23,011 nt of DNA from Acidimicrobiaceae bacterium (GCA_003455715.1 DMQJ01000234.1:494-23504), one strand, 5' to 3'. Shown: positions 14,882-22,985, counted from the first letter of the stretch. Made by a program: numbers and translations. The notes: a model not told the origin generated them from the sequence alone.

Positions 14882-15649
14882 ATGACCGACGTGCGAGTTG
14901 ATCGGATCGGGGAGGTCGACGTCGTCACCATCGACCGCCCCGATGTGCGGAACGCGCTCCGCTACAAGAGCTACGACGAGTTGGAGCGGGCGGTGCGTAC
15001 CTCGACGGCGCGCTGCATCGTGGTGACCGGTGCCGACCCTGCCTTCTGCTCGGGCGACGATGTTCGCGAAGTGATGGGTGGTGGCAACGAGGGCGCGGCC
15101 CCGGTTGCCGTCCGCCCGCGGCTCACCCCTGCGGCTGACGCGCTCCTCCACACCGACATTCCGGTGATTGCGGCGGTGAATGGCGCAGCGGTCGGGTGGG
15201 GGATGGAGTTGGCGCTGATGGCCGACCTGCGGGTCGCGTCGGAGAAGGCCAAGTTCGGTGAGTTGTTCGTGCTGCGTGGCCTGTGCAGCGATGCCCCTGG
15301 CCTTGGTCGGCTGGCCCAACTGGTGGGGCGTGAGAAGGCTGCGGAGCTGCTCTTCACCGGCGATGTCATCACTGCCGAGGAAGCCCTCCGCATCGGGCTC
15401 GTGGGAAGGGTGGTGGCGCACGAACAACTCCTGCCAACGGCGATGGAGTTGGCGCAGAAGATCGCCGCCCGGCCCCCGCTGGCTGTGCAGCGGCTGAAGG
15501 CAGGCCTGCGCACCGCACTCGACCCCGACTGGGTGGAGCTTGGTGAGTGGGTGTCGCGCAGTCTCGGCGAACTGTTCCGCACTGAGGATCACCGTGAAGG
15601 TGTGCGGGCGTTTCTCGAACGTCGCGAGCCGAAGTTCGAGGGCCGATGA
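14882..15649 (+). CDS. Enoyl-CoA hydratase/isomerase (crotonase) family protein
   Basis: A 255-residue crotonase. The oxyanion-hole motifs are FCSGDDV (55-61) and NGAAVGWGMELALMADL (100-116). E109 stands at the place of the first catalytic Glu of enoyl-CoA hydratase; the second place is F129 (KFGELFVLRG), with E127 two residues away. A single acidic residue is typical of isomerases and other members, so a true hydratase activity is uncertain. The end, LGELFRTEDHREGVRAFLERREPKF, is the usual family C-terminus with the EDxxEGxxAFxExRxPxF pattern. Its stop overlaps the next ATG by 4 nt, so it is coupled to the alpha/beta hydrolase. Confidence 0.92.
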   Translation: MTDVRVDRIGEVDVVTIDRPDVRNALRYKSYDELERAVRTSTARCIVVTGADPAFCSGDDVREVMGGGNEGAAPVAVRPRLTPAADALLHTDIPVIAAVNGAAVGWGMELALMADLRVASEKAKFGELFVLRGLCSDAPGLGRLAQLVGREKAAELLFTGDVITAEEALRIGLVGRVVAHEQLLPTAMELAQKIAARPPLAVQRLKAGLRTALDPDWVELGEWVSRSLGELFRTEDHREGVRAFLERREPKFEGR

Positions 15650-16527
15650 ACGCAGTGCGCCATCGCCACATTGCGTGCACCGGCGCCAACGAGGTGCGGT
15701 TGGTGGCCGACGCATATGGCCAGCCCAGCGACCCGCCCGTTCTGCTGTTACACGGTGGTGGCCAGACCAGGCACTCGTGGGGTGGCACCGCTGCTGCCCT
15801 CGCCGCTGCTGGCTTCTACGCAGTGAGCGCCGACCTGCGAGGCCATGGTGAGAGCGATTGGGACCCCACCGGCGATTACAGCATGGCGGTGATGCGCCAC
15901 GACATGGAGCGGTGGTGCGATCTGCTCAGCGCAGCGGGTCACGGAGTGCCGGCCGTGGTGGGTGCCTCGATGGGTGGCATCACCGGCTTCTGGACCGAGG
16001 GTGCCCGCGCCGAGGAAGGTCTTCCACCGGCCAGCCGCGCGCTCGTGCTGGTCGACATCGCTCACCGCTCGGAGGCCGAGGGCATCAAGCGCATCATCGA
16101 CTTCATGACCGGCCGCCCAGAGGGCTTCGGCTCGCTCGATGAGGTGGCAGATGCCGTCGCCCAGTACCTGCCGCACCGGCCCCGCCCCACGAACCTCGAC
16201 GGTTTGGCCCGCAACCTGCGCCGGTCCGACGACGGTCGGTACCACTGGCACTGGGACCCTGCCTTCATGAGCGAGGATCGTCGGCCGAAGACCACCACCC
16301 ACATCGACATCTTCGTCGAGCATGCCCGCAGGCTCACCCTGCCGGTGCTGCTGGTGCGTGGCCGGATGAGCGACGTGGTGAGCGAAGAGACTGCGCAAGA
16401 GTTCCTCGAGTTGGTGCCGCACGCCGAGTACGTCGATGTACGCGACGCTCACCACATGGTGGCCGGCGATCGCAACGACGCGTTCACCGCTCCCGTGGTC
16501 GACTTCCTCCGCCGCGTCGCTTCCTAG
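15646..16527 (+). CDS. Alpha/beta hydrolase
   Basis: A 293-residue alpha/beta-fold hydrolase. The oxyanion-side motif is [13 protein letters not shown] (33-45), the strand-turn is [13 protein letters not shown], the nucleophile elbow is VGASMGG with S108, the acid is probably the Asp of GRMSDVV and the His lies in [10 protein letters not shown] cap domain of about 100 residues lies between (from [12 protein letters not shown] to EHARRL). Relatives include epoxide hydrolases, C-C hydrolases and esterases; the Ser nucleophile rules out the Asp-type epoxide hydrolases. It overlaps the crotonase by 4 nt, so it may release or process a product of the same pathway, for example as a thioesterase (inference). 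Confidence 0.9.
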   Translation: MNAVRHRHIACTGANEVRLVADAYGQPSDPPVLLLHGGGQTRHSWGGTAAALAAAGFYAVSADLRGHGESDWDPTGDYSMAVMRHDMERWCDLLSAAGHGVPAVVGASMGGITGFWTEGARAEEGLPPASRALVLVDIAHRSEAEGIKRIIDFMTGRPEGFGSLDEVADAVAQYLPHRPRPTNLDGLARNLRRSDDGRYHWHWDPAFMSEDRRPKTTTHIDIFVEHARRLTLPVLLVRGRMSDVVSEETAQEFLELVPHAEYVDVRDAHHMVAGDRNDAFTAPVVDFLRRVAS

Positions 16528-16548
16528 CCCCACTCTGCTCGAGGTGTG

Positions 16549-16554
16549 TAGTTT
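16549..16554 (+). promoter_or_regulatory. -10 box (TAGTTT) of pgi, leaderless type
   Basis: TAGTTT ends 8 nt before the ATG at 16563. This spacing favours the ATG over the adjacent in-frame GTG at 16560. Confidence 0.4.
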
Positions 16555-16562
16555 CGGCGGTG

Positions 16563-18167
16563 ATGGACATCACTGCGAGCCCCACCTGGTCACACTTGCT
16601 CGCCACCCCACGACCCGCATCGTTGCGTGAACTGTTCGCCACCGACCCCGGCAGAGCGCAGCGCTACGTCACTCAGGCTGGCGACCTGCGCGCGGACTGG
16701 TCGAAACACCTCGTCGACGACCGCGTGATGGCAGCGCTGTTCGACGTGGCGAGTGCCGCCGGAGTGGAAGCCGCCCGCGATGCGATGTTCGGCGGCGAGC
16801 GCATCAACACGACGGAAGATCGTGCGGTGCTGCACACCGCTTTGCGCGCGCCCACGTCGGCCTCGCTCGTGGTCGACGGTGTCGATGTGGTGCCCCAGGT
16901 GCATGACGTGCTCGATCGCATGGCGGCGTTCGCGGCCTCGGTGCGCGACGGCTCGTGGGTGGGCGCCACTGGTGAACGCATCGTCACCGTGGTGAACATC
17001 GGCATCGGCGGCAGCGACCTCGGCCCGGCCATGGCCACCATTGCGCTCGAGGCGTTCGCCCATCCGGAACTCACCTGCCGGTTCGTGAGCAATGTCGACG
17101 GCGCCGACCTGCACTCGGTGCTGCGCGGCCTGAACCCCGCTACCACGTTGGTGGTGGTGAGTTCCAAGACCTTCACCACGATCGAGACCATCACCAACGC
17201 TGTGGAGGCGCGGCGGTGGCTCGTGGATGCGCTCGGTGAGGCGGCGGTGGCTCGCCACTTCGTGGCGGTGAGCACCAACGCCGAGAAGGTGGCCGAGTTC
17301 GGCATCGATACGTCGAATATGTTCGGCTTCTGGGAGTGGGTGGGTGGCCGGTACAGCGTCGACTCCGCGATCGGTCTGTCGCTCATGGTGTCGATCGGTC
17401 CGGAAGCGTTCCATGAGTTCCTTTCCGGTTTCCATGCCATCGACACTCACTTCCGCACCGCCGCCCTGCCGGAGAACCTGCCGGTGGTGATGGCTATGTT
17501 GGGCATCTGGTACCACAACGTGCTGGGCGCCGAAACGAAGGCCGTGTTGCCGTACGCGCACGAGTTGCGTCGCTTCCCCGCCTACCTGCAGCAGCTCGAC
17601 ATGGAGAGCAACGGCAAGCGGGTGCGCATCGACGGTGAGCCGGTGGCCATCGACACCGGGCCCATCGTGTGGGGCGAGCCAGGCACCAACGGGCAGCACG
17701 CGTTCTACCAACTTCTGCACCAGGGCACCCGTCTGGTGCCGGTCGACTTCATCGGGTTCGCTCGGCCCAACCACCCGTACACCGGGCAGCACCATCTGCT
17801 GATGGCCAACCTGTTCGCGCAGGGTGAGGCGTTGGCGTTCGGGAAGACCCTTGACGAAGTGGTGGCCGAGGGCACGCCGCCGCACCAGCAGCCGCATCGC
17901 GTGTTCCCCGGCGACCGGCCGAGCACCACCCTGCTCGCCCCGCAGCTCACGCCGAACGTGCTCGGCCAACTCATCGCCCTCTACGAGCACATCGTGTTCG
18001 TGCAGGGCGTGGTGTGGGGTGTGAACAGCTTCGATCAGTGGGGAGTGGAGCTGGGCAAGGTGCTGGCCACCCGCATTGCGCCCGAGCTCACCAGCGACAC
18101 GGTGCTCGCCCACGACAGCTCCACCAACGCACTCATCGAGTGGTATCGGGAGCTGCGCGTCACGTAG
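16563..18167 (+). CDS. pgi: Glucose-6-phosphate isomerase
   Basis: A 534-residue cytoplasmic enzyme interconverting glucose 6-phosphate and fructose 6-phosphate, slightly shorter than the usual 545-550. Visible motifs are [11 protein letters not shown] (145-155), the phosphate-binding [10 protein letters not shown] (200-209), the catalytic Arg in [12 protein letters not shown] (R263), the catalytic base E348 in MESNGK, H379 in [14 protein letters not shown] and K499 in [10 protein letters not shown]. All the residues needed for activity are present. ATG 16563 is preferred over GTG 16560 from the -10 spacing; the difference is one residue. It stands alone, the only central-metabolism gene in the window, between catabolic genes and an accessory patch. 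Confidence 0.97.
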   Translation: MDITASPTWSHLLATPRPASLRELFATDPGRAQRYVTQAGDLRADWSKHLVDDRVMAALFDVASAAGVEAARDAMFGGERINTTEDRAVLHTALRAPTSASLVVDGVDVVPQVHDVLDRMAAFAASVRDGSWVGATGERIVTVVNIGIGGSDLGPAMATIALEAFAHPELTCRFVSNVDGADLHSVLRGLNPATTLVVVSSKTFTTIETITNAVEARRWLVDALGEAAVARHFVAVSTNAEKVAEFGIDTSNMFGFWEWVGGRYSVDSAIGLSLMVSIGPEAFHEFLSGFHAIDTHFRTAALPENLPVVMAMLGIWYHNVLGAETKAVLPYAHELRRFPAYLQQLDMESNGKRVRIDGEPVAIDTGPIVWGEPGTNGQHAFYQLLHQGTRLVPVDFIGFARPNHPYTGQHHLLMANLFAQGEALAFGKTLDEVVAEGTPPHQQPHRVFPGDRPSTTLLAPQLTPNVLGQLIALYEHIVFVQGVVWGVNSFDQWGVELGKVLATRIAPELTSDTVLAHDSSTNALIEWYRELRVT

Positions 18168-18304
18168 GGGTCTCAGCTCAGCGTCGAGTTCTCACTGGGG
18201 GAGTACTCCAACAGCACATCGGTATGGGTGCGGCGCCACCGCTAGCGATGTCCTGGGGCGACCAGCGCGATAGTACACGCTCCGGCGTAGTGGGCTCGTT
18301 ACCG

Positions 18305-18329
18305 GCTGAGTTCCAAGGGCGAACTCGGC
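18305..18329. terminator. Hairpin, possible terminator
   Basis: GCTGAGTTC pairs with GAACTCGGC over 9 positions (one T-G wobble) around a 7-nt loop. It lies about 137 nt after the pgi stop with no U-run on the plus strand, so a terminator role is only possible. Confidence 0.3.
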
Positions 18330-18408
18330 GGCCTCGACGGTGCCTGTCACACGGATCCGGCGGTAGGTAGCGCGCGTGTCGTCTCGGTGGTTGAGCGACG
18401 TGGGGGCC

Positions 18409-18430
18409 TGCATGTAAAGTGCATGCATGC
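18409..18430. promoter_or_regulatory. TGCATG operator of the second TA operon
   Basis: TGCATG occurs at 18409-18414, 18420-18425 and 18424-18429, and GCATGCATGC at 18421-18430 is a perfect palindrome covering the start codon. The repeats flank and overlap the -10 box, the usual place for FitA/VapB antitoxin binding. Confidence 0.5.
18415..18420 (+). promoter_or_regulatory. -10 box (TAAAGT) of second TA operon, leaderless type
   Basis: TAAAGT ends 6 nt before the ATG at 18427. It is enclosed by the TGCATG repeats. Confidence 0.45.
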
Positions 18431-18657
18431 CGAACGTTCAGATTCGTGAGGTGCCCGAGGACGTGCACCAGGCGCTCGTTAGAAAGGCTGAGTTGGCGGG
18501 CCAGTCGCTGCAGCAGTATCTGTCGGCACAGCTAGAGGTCATCGCGTCGACCCCGACCGTCGATGAGGTGATCGATCTGATCGACCGACGCCAGAAGGGC
18601 AGCGTCTCGCGAACCAGCACGATCGCAGCACTACAGGACGAGCGTGCTCGTCGTTGA
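18427..18657 (+). CDS. vapB: FitA/VapB-type ribbon-helix-helix antitoxin
   Basis: A 76-residue protein. The first 45 residues, with PNVQIREVPEDVHQALVRKA then ELAGQSLQQYLSAQLEVIA, form a ribbon-helix-helix DNA-binding domain of the FitA type (Arg in the strand, GxSLxxYL in the second helix). The tail TPTVDEVIDLIDRR and beyond would wrap the toxin. A rare AGA codon (18481) and lower third-position GC than neighbouring metabolic genes hint at transfer. It overlaps the toxin gene by 14 nt. The start ATG 18427 fits the -10 box; ATG 18423 is out of frame. Confidence 0.88.
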   Translation: MPNVQIREVPEDVHQALVRKAELAGQSLQQYLSAQLEVIASTPTVDEVIDLIDRRQKGSVSRTSTIAALQDERARR

Positions 18658-19033
18658 TGCGTCTGTCGTCGCGCCGCTGATCGCGGATGGCGGCCCTGAT
18701 GGTGAGCTGTTCCGGGCAGCAGCGAGAGGGCAGACGTTGGTGGCGCCGGATCTGCTCCGTGTCGAGGTGCTGTCGGTGATCCGGCGTCACCTCGCTTGGG
18801 GCGCTCTGAACGCACAGCAGGCGAACGACGCCGTGGACGACCTGCTCGCACTCCCGATCACGCTGTATCCGACGACGCCCCTGCTGCGTCGTTGCTGGGA
18901 ACTCCGATCGAACGTCACTGCCTACGACGCCTGCTACGTCGCTCTGGCAGAGACGCTCGACATCGCTCTGCTCACGGCAGATGCCAAGTTGGCCAACGCG
19001 CCCGGAACCCGCTGCTCATTCCTGCTCGTTTGA
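18644..19033 (+). CDS. vapC: VapC-type PIN-domain ribonuclease toxin
   Basis: A 129-residue PIN toxin with all four acidic metal ligands: D5 (LVVDASV), E41 (LLRVEVLSV), D95 (TAYDACYVALAE) and D113 (LLTADAKLA). It should cleave structured RNA and arrest growth when free of its antitoxin. The start is GTG 18644, inside the antitoxin gene (14-nt overlap), giving the family-standard opening with Asp at residue 5. In contrast to the PIN protein at 1242, nothing suggests inactivation. Confidence 0.92.
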   Translation: MLVVDASVVAPLIADGGPDGELFRAAARGQTLVAPDLLRVEVLSVIRRHLAWGALNAQQANDAVDDLLALPITLYPTTPLLRRCWELRSNVTAYDACYVALAETLDIALLTADAKLANAPGTRCSFLLV

Positions 19034-19081
19034 GCGTCATCCGGTCAACCATCTGCTCATGCGCCGGCGACGAATGCGGTA

Positions 19082-19135
19082 ACGACGTGGGCGGCGATGA
19101 CGACGTGGGCGGCGATGACGACGTGGGCGGCGTGG
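19082..19135. repeat. 18-bp minisatellite, three copies
   Basis: ACGACGTGGGCGGCGATG occurs twice exactly (19082-19099, 19100-19117) and a third time with changes at its end (19118-19135); a decayed copy may precede it. It lies in the gap after the VapC stop and upstream of the next promoter, outside any gene I accept. Confidence 0.85.
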
Positions 19136-19168
19136 CGGTCAAAGCTCTCGCGATACCACCCGCGTGCG

Positions 19169-19174
19169 TACGCT
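19169..19174 (+). promoter_or_regulatory. -10 box (TACGCT) of the Cys-cluster protein gene, leaderless type
   Basis: TACGCT ends 7 nt before the GTG at 19182, the same geometry as other promoters here, and rules out the upstream in-frame GTG at 19164, which it follows. Confidence 0.45.
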
Positions 19175-19178
19175 CAGG

Positions 19179-19192
19179 TGCGTGGCGCAGGA
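19179..19192 (+). repeat. 14-bp direct repeat, left copy (spans start codon)
   Basis: TGCGTGGCGCAGGA covers the GTG start and the first codons (M-A-Q-D) of the Cys-cluster protein gene. The identical sequence recurs at 19987-20000, just after that gene. Confidence 0.8.
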
Positions 19193-19946
19193 TCTGAAGA
19201 CGCTTCAACTCAGGATCGAGTTGCGCAAACCGGAACGCCCGAACCACCCAGTCGTGACCATCCTGATCGATGGCGAGGACGTTCTCGGCGATATGAGCGG
19301 TGGTTTCATCGGGTTCGATCCGGCCGACATCCTCGATTCCGGCGCGCTGATTCCGACCGACCCGCCCCGGCGTGTGGCGGTCTACCGATGCTCTTGTGGT
19401 GAGGCGGGCTGCGGTTGCGTTGCGGCGGTGATCGAGGAAGACGGGGACCGTGTCCGCTGGCTGGATCTCCGCGATTTCACAGGTGTCTACAACGTGCCGC
19501 TCGGCGACTCGGCGCCCACAGGCGGTTCGCCGCATCCGGTCACGAACCTTCAGTTCGACCGAGCCCAATACCGAGGCGAGGTTGAGCGGGCCGCTGGCGA
19601 TCGCAGCTGGGAAACGGACGAACGGCGGACCGCCCGCCTTCTCCTCGGGTCTCTGGCCAACAACGACGAACGGTTCGTTGAACAGGGCTATTGGCGTGGA
19701 TGGGTAGCACCTCATTGGAACGAGCCTGGGCGTTACCACGTTGAGTTCATCGGACCACGCGGACAGGTTGTGGTAGTGCTGGAACCCGTCACGGGCACCC
19801 CGGAGGACCAAGCCGATCAGATGGCAAGGTTCATGCTGGACACACCGCCAGACAAGTGGAAGCTCGAGATGCAGCAAGACTGGCCAGCCGAACAGGTCCG
19901 CGACGCGATCGCCGCCCGTCAAGCCAAACGCCGCCGCGGCGCCTGA
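19182..19946 (+). CDS. Hypothetical protein with CxCx4CxC cluster
   Basis: A 254-residue protein I do not recognise as a named family. Residues 1-65 are beta-strand-like (LQLRIELRKP, HPVVTILIDGEDV). A cysteine cluster, YRCSCGEAGCGCVAAVI with C70, C72, C77 and C79, follows and could bind zinc or be structural; similar CxCGxxGC patterns occur in uncharacterised actinobacterial proteins. VRWLDLRDF follows, then a second part with DERFVEQGYWRGWVAPHWNEPGRYHVEF and VVVVLEPV, and a charged helix ending in KRRR. There is no signal peptide or membrane segment. The start GTG 19182 is chosen from the -10 box at 19169; GTG 19164 would add six residues. It sits in an accessory patch beside a TA pair; an immunity-type or regulatory role is possible but unsupported. 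Confidence 0.75.
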   Translation: MAQDLKTLQLRIELRKPERPNHPVVTILIDGEDVLGDMSGGFIGFDPADILDSGALIPTDPPRRVAVYRCSCGEAGCGCVAAVIEEDGDRVRWLDLRDFTGVYNVPLGDSAPTGGSPHPVTNLQFDRAQYRGEVERAAGDRSWETDERRTARLLLGSLANNDERFVEQGYWRGWVAPHWNEPGRYHVEFIGPRGQVVVVLEPVTGTPEDQADQMARFMLDTPPDKWKLEMQQDWPAEQVRDAIAARQAKRRRGA

Positions 19947-19986
19947 GCCGCAAGCTGTAACCGATCGGACGACGAAGTGCGGTACT

Positions 19987-20000
19987 TGCGTGGCGCAGGA
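19987..20000 (+). repeat. 14-bp direct repeat, right copy
   Basis: Second copy of TGCGTGGCGCAGGA, 808 bp from the first. From its GTG a 19-codon frame (MAQDQMPLGD...) runs to a stop at 20049; it repeats the first four residues of the preceding gene, so it may be a remnant of a duplicated gene start or a junction repeat. Confidence 0.75.
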
Positions 20001-20045
20001 CCAAATGCCGCTAGGTGATAGTGCGAGCGACGTCGCGACCCGGCA

Positions 20046-21692
20046 CTAGGCCAGTTGGCGGACCGTGTTGGTTCCCTGGTCGATCGCGAACTTGGCCCAT
20101 GTGTTCACCGGGCTCTCGGGATCATCGATCTGCTCGACGATTCGGTACTCGGCGGTCCACTGCTCGGGCGTGACGGTGTGGAGCACGTAGCCACGGTGCA
20201 CGAGGTTGGCGTCGAGTAGGTCGGGGAAGCTCTTCAGCACGTCGGTGAGTTCGGGGCCGACGTTGCCGTCGGAGCTGATGGAGGTGGCGATGAACTCCAC
20301 CGCCACCGGCGTGCCTGTGCCACGCTCGCCGGCGCGTAGCTGGGCGACTGCGGCGAAGTGGATGTCGCCGGTGACGACCACCACGTTCGTGGAGCCGGTG
20401 TCGGCGAGGTGTTGGAGAATGCGGTCGCGTTGCTCGGGGTAGCCGTCCCACATGTCGAAGTTGAGGATCGCCCCATTGAGCGTGGCGTCGGCCATGATGA
20501 CCTGGTTGCCGAGCACCTTCCACGTGGTGGTCGCCGTGTCGAGCGTGTCGAACAGCCAGGACTCCTGCTCGTCGCCCAACATGGTGCGGCCAGGTGCGGT
20601 CACCTCCGAGCACGGCGGTTCGAGGTTGAGCCGTACGTCGCCACACGCCTGGTCGGTGCGGTACTGGCGGCCGTCGAGCATGGCAACCGTGAGCAGATCG
20701 CCCCACGCGGCAGAGCGGTAGATGCGTAGGCCGTCGGCCGTGGGCGGCGCCAGGCGAGTGGGTTGGTGCTCCCACCACGCCTGGTACGCGGCCGCGCGGC
20801 GAGCGGCGAAGGCAGGTGCCTCTGCCGCGTCCTGCGGGGTGATGCCGGCGTAGTTGTTCTCGACCTCGTGGTCGTCCCACACGACGAACCACGGGCATGC
20901 TGCGTGAGCGGCCTGCAACTGCGGGTCGGTCTTGTAGCGCGCATACCGATTGCGATACTCCACGACGGTGGTGGGCTCGGGGCCGAGGTGGGCGCGCTCC
21001 GACGGCAGCGCGCCGTCGGCCGCGGCTCCCTCGTAGATGTAGTCGCCGAGCCACAGCACCAGGTCGGGCTGCTGCTCGGCGATGCCGCGGTGGGCGGCGT
21101 AGTAGCCGTGGCTGTAGTTCTGGCAACTGCCGGTGGCGATGCGCAGTTCTCCGCCCGGCGTGCCTGGTGCCGGGGCAACGCGAGTTCGGCCCACCGGGCT
21201 CACCCACTCGCCCACGCGGAACCGGTAGAACCATGTGCCAGGCGGCAGTTGGGCAAGGGCGTGCACCGTGTGCCCCGTTGCGGCCGCCGCAACCTCATCG
21301 CCCGATGCCGTCAGGCTGGCGAACGCTTCATCGGCGCTGGCCTCCCAGCGCACCGCGATGTCGTCGTCGGGCATGCCGCCACCGTTGAGCGGGTCGGGAG
21401 CCAACCTGGTCCACAACACCACGCTCGAGTCGTCGGGGTCGCCGCTCGCCACACCGAGCGTGAACGGATCGCTCGGCAGGTCGACCGCGGGGAGTGTGTC
21501 GGGCGGAGCGGTGGTGGTGGGCTGGGCCACGGTGCTGGACGTCGAGTCGCCCGGCCCGGCCGATGTTGGTGCAGCGTCGGTGGTTGGCACGGTGTCGCCG
21601 GAGTCGGAGCCGGAGTCGGAACAGCCGGCAACGACGAGTGCGGGCACCGCAGCGGAAGCAGCGAGAAACGTTCGGCGGGAGAGGGGAGCCAT
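20046..21692 (-). CDS. phoD: PhoD-family alkaline phosphatase/phosphodiesterase, Tat-exported lipoprotein
   Basis: A 548-residue extracellular enzyme that releases phosphate from phosphate mono- and diesters. The N-terminus carries a Tat motif (S5-R-R-T-F-L) and a lipobox VAGC with C24, so it is exported folded and lipid-anchored. A Ser/Thr/Pro/Asp linker of about 45 residues follows, then the PhoD N-terminal beta domain (FTLGVASGDPDDSSVVLWTR). Active-site motifs are GSCQNY with the iron-binding C190, WLGDYIYE (D217), VWDDHEVENNY (D273, D274, H275, N279) and VTGDIHFAA (D443, H445), matching the Fe/Ca-dependent PhoD centre known from Bacillus. It lies 45 nt downstream of the methyltransferase gene on the same strand with no clear -10 of its own, so may be co-transcribed. 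I saw no Pho box. Confidence 0.95.
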   Translation of the reverse strand: MAPLSRRTFLAASAAVPALVVAGCSDSGSDSGDTVPTTDAAPTSAGPGDSTSSTVAQPTTTAPPDTLPAVDLPSDPFTLGVASGDPDDSSVVLWTRLAPDPLNGGGMPDDDIAVRWEASADEAFASLTASGDEVAAAATGHTVHALAQLPPGTWFYRFRVGEWVSPVGRTRVAPAPGTPGGELRIATGSCQNYSHGYYAAHRGIAEQQPDLVLWLGDYIYEGAAADGALPSERAHLGPEPTTVVEYRNRYARYKTDPQLQAAHAACPWFVVWDDHEVENNYAGITPQDAAEAPAFAARRAAAYQAWWEHQPTRLAPPTADGLRIYRSAAWGDLLTVAMLDGRQYRTDQACGDVRLNLEPPCSEVTAPGRTMLGDEQESWLFDTLDTATTTWKVLGNQVIMADATLNGAILNFDMWDGYPEQRDRILQHLADTGSTNVVVVTGDIHFAAVAQLRAGERGTGTPVAVEFIATSISSDGNVGPELTDVLKSFPDLLDANLVHRGYVLHTVTPEQWTAEYRIVEQIDDPESPVNTWAKFAIDQGTNTVRQLA

Positions 21693-21737
21693 CGGGTCAG
21701 TCTGGCGCAGCGAGGGTGCTGCGACGTGGCACGGCCG

Positions 21738-22973
21738 CTACGGCACCCGGGCGAACACTGCCTTCAGGTACGAGCCTTCGGGGAACGTCACCGGATGATC
21801 CACGTCGTGGCCGGTGCGGCGGATCTCATCGAGTGGGCGGCCCGCCTGCGCTGCAGCTCGCGCAACGGTGGTGTGGAACTGCTCGGCGGTCACACGGCTG
21901 CTACACGAACACTGCACCAGCACCCCGCCCGGGCGAAGGAGGCGAACCGCCTGTGTGGTGAGTCGCCCGTAGGCGGTGAGGGCCCGCGGCACGTTGAGTT
22001 GGCGTTGGGCGAACGAAGGAGGGTCGACGACGACCACGTCGAACCGCTCGCCATTGCGGCCGAAGCGCTCCATCACCTCGAACGCGTCACCTACAACGGG
22101 GCGGTAGCGGCACGCGGCAACGGCGGCCCTGTCGGCGTTGTGCTGCAGGTTGCGTTGGGCCACCGCGAGCGTTGGCTCGCTGAGGTCGACGGCCACCACC
22201 TCGGTGGCGCCTCCGGCCGCGGCGTGCACGGTGAAGCCACCGGTGCTGGCGAACATGTCGAGCACTCGAACACCCTCAGCGAGCCGGCCCACGAGCATGC
22301 GGTTGGTGCGCTGGTCGAGGAAGTGGCCGGTCTTCTGGCCGTGCACCACGTCGGCCTCGAACGTGAGCCCGTGTTCGCGGAACAGCACTGGCTCGTCGGG
22401 GGAGGTGCCGATGAGTGCGTCGCCCTCCTCCAGCCCGTGAAGGCGAGCCGGGTCGATGGAGCGGGCCAGACGCAGCACGAGCGCCGTCGGATGCAGGAGG
22501 TCGTCGAGCGCGGGCACGATGTCGGCAAGGTGCGGCACCCACGCTGCGCTGTACAGCTTCAGGACCGCCGTTCGGTCGTACACGTCGATCACGAGGCCGG
22601 GCAATCCGTCGTTCTCGCCATTCGCGAGTCGGTAGCCGGTGGTGTCTCCGCTGGCGAGCAGCGGAGCGCGGCGATCGTGGGCGGCGCGGAACCGAGCGGC
22701 CCAGAACCCGCCGTCGATCGTGGTGGGCTTGCCCTGGTGCAACACCTTCAGCCGGATCGGGCTGTCGGGGTCCCACAAGCCGATGGCGGCGAACGTGCGA
22801 TCCGCGTCGAACACCACCGCCAGGTCGCCCGGCGCCCCTTCGCGCGAGACGCTGGCGATCGACTCGTCGTACACCCATGGGTGGCCGCCGCGCACGCGAC
22901 GCAAGGCATCGGGCGTCAACCGCACGGCAAGGCGCTGGGCGGAGGGGCGGGGCAGGGCGCGGAGCGACGGCAC
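21738..22973 (-). CDS. Class I SAM-dependent 23S rRNA (cytosine-C5) methyltransferase, RlmI family
   Basis: A 411-residue enzyme of the RlmI/YccW family, which makes m5C in 23S rRNA. An N-terminal PUA domain (about 10-85, with VRGGHPWVYDESI) is followed by a central EEHEE-type domain (about 95-200) and a Rossmann methyltransferase domain: QKTGHFLDQRTNR (213-225), SAM loop VLDMFASTGGF (237-247), AVDLSEP (261-267), catalytic VVVDPPSFA (314-322) and the nucleophile region QCSCSSR with C355 and C357. All the expected residues are there. The start is GTG 22973, with TACCCT 6 nt upstream. The target base is assigned from the family only. Confidence 0.92.
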   Translation of the reverse strand: MPSLRALPRPSAQRLAVRLTPDALRRVRGGHPWVYDESIASVSREGAPGDLAVVFDADRTFAAIGLWDPDSPIRLKVLHQGKPTTIDGGFWAARFRAAHDRRAPLLASGDTTGYRLANGENDGLPGLVIDVYDRTAVLKLYSAAWVPHLADIVPALDDLLHPTALVLRLARSIDPARLHGLEEGDALIGTSPDEPVLFREHGLTFEADVVHGQKTGHFLDQRTNRMLVGRLAEGVRVLDMFASTGGFTVHAAAGGATEVVAVDLSEPTLAVAQRNLQHNADRAAVAACRYRPVVGDAFEVMERFGRNGERFDVVVVDPPSFAQRQLNVPRALTAYGRLTTQAVRLLRPGGVLVQCSCSSRVTAEQFHTTVARAAAQAGRPLDEIRRTGHDVDHPVTFPEGSYLKAVFARVP

Positions 22974-22979
22974 CCCAGC

Positions 22980-22985
22980 AGGGTA
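22980..22985 (-). promoter_or_regulatory. -10 box (TACCCT) of methyltransferase gene, leaderless type
   Basis: On the minus strand TACCCT lies 6 nt before the GTG at 22973. It would also serve phoD if the two are one operon. Confidence 0.45.

Larger units (their letters stand above)
18168..18426. other. 259-bp gap between pgi and the second TA pair
   Basis: No convincing gene. Short frames on the minus strand here (for example 18192-18428) resemble nothing I recognise. The stretch holds one hairpin (18305-18329) and, at its right end, the promoter and operator of the TA pair. I see no tRNA or IS end. Confidence 0.5.

Noticed and set aside
14864..15715. Upstream extension of the minus-strand serine hydrolase frame
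   Set aside because: Fully antisense to the crotonase gene; the hydrolase fold begins at 14863 and has a promoter there.
16590..18113. 507-codon open frame antisense to pgi
   Set aside because: Low-complexity His/Arg/Gly-rich product typical of a high-GC shadow frame; pgi on the other strand has all its motifs.
18796..19197. Plus-strand frame reading through the minisatellite (DDDVGG repeats)
   Set aside because: It starts inside vapC in another frame and has no recognisable start signal.
20027..20036. GCGACGTCGC palindrome near the phoD stop
   Set aside because: Ten-bp GC-rich palindromes are expected by chance here and no partner site was seen.
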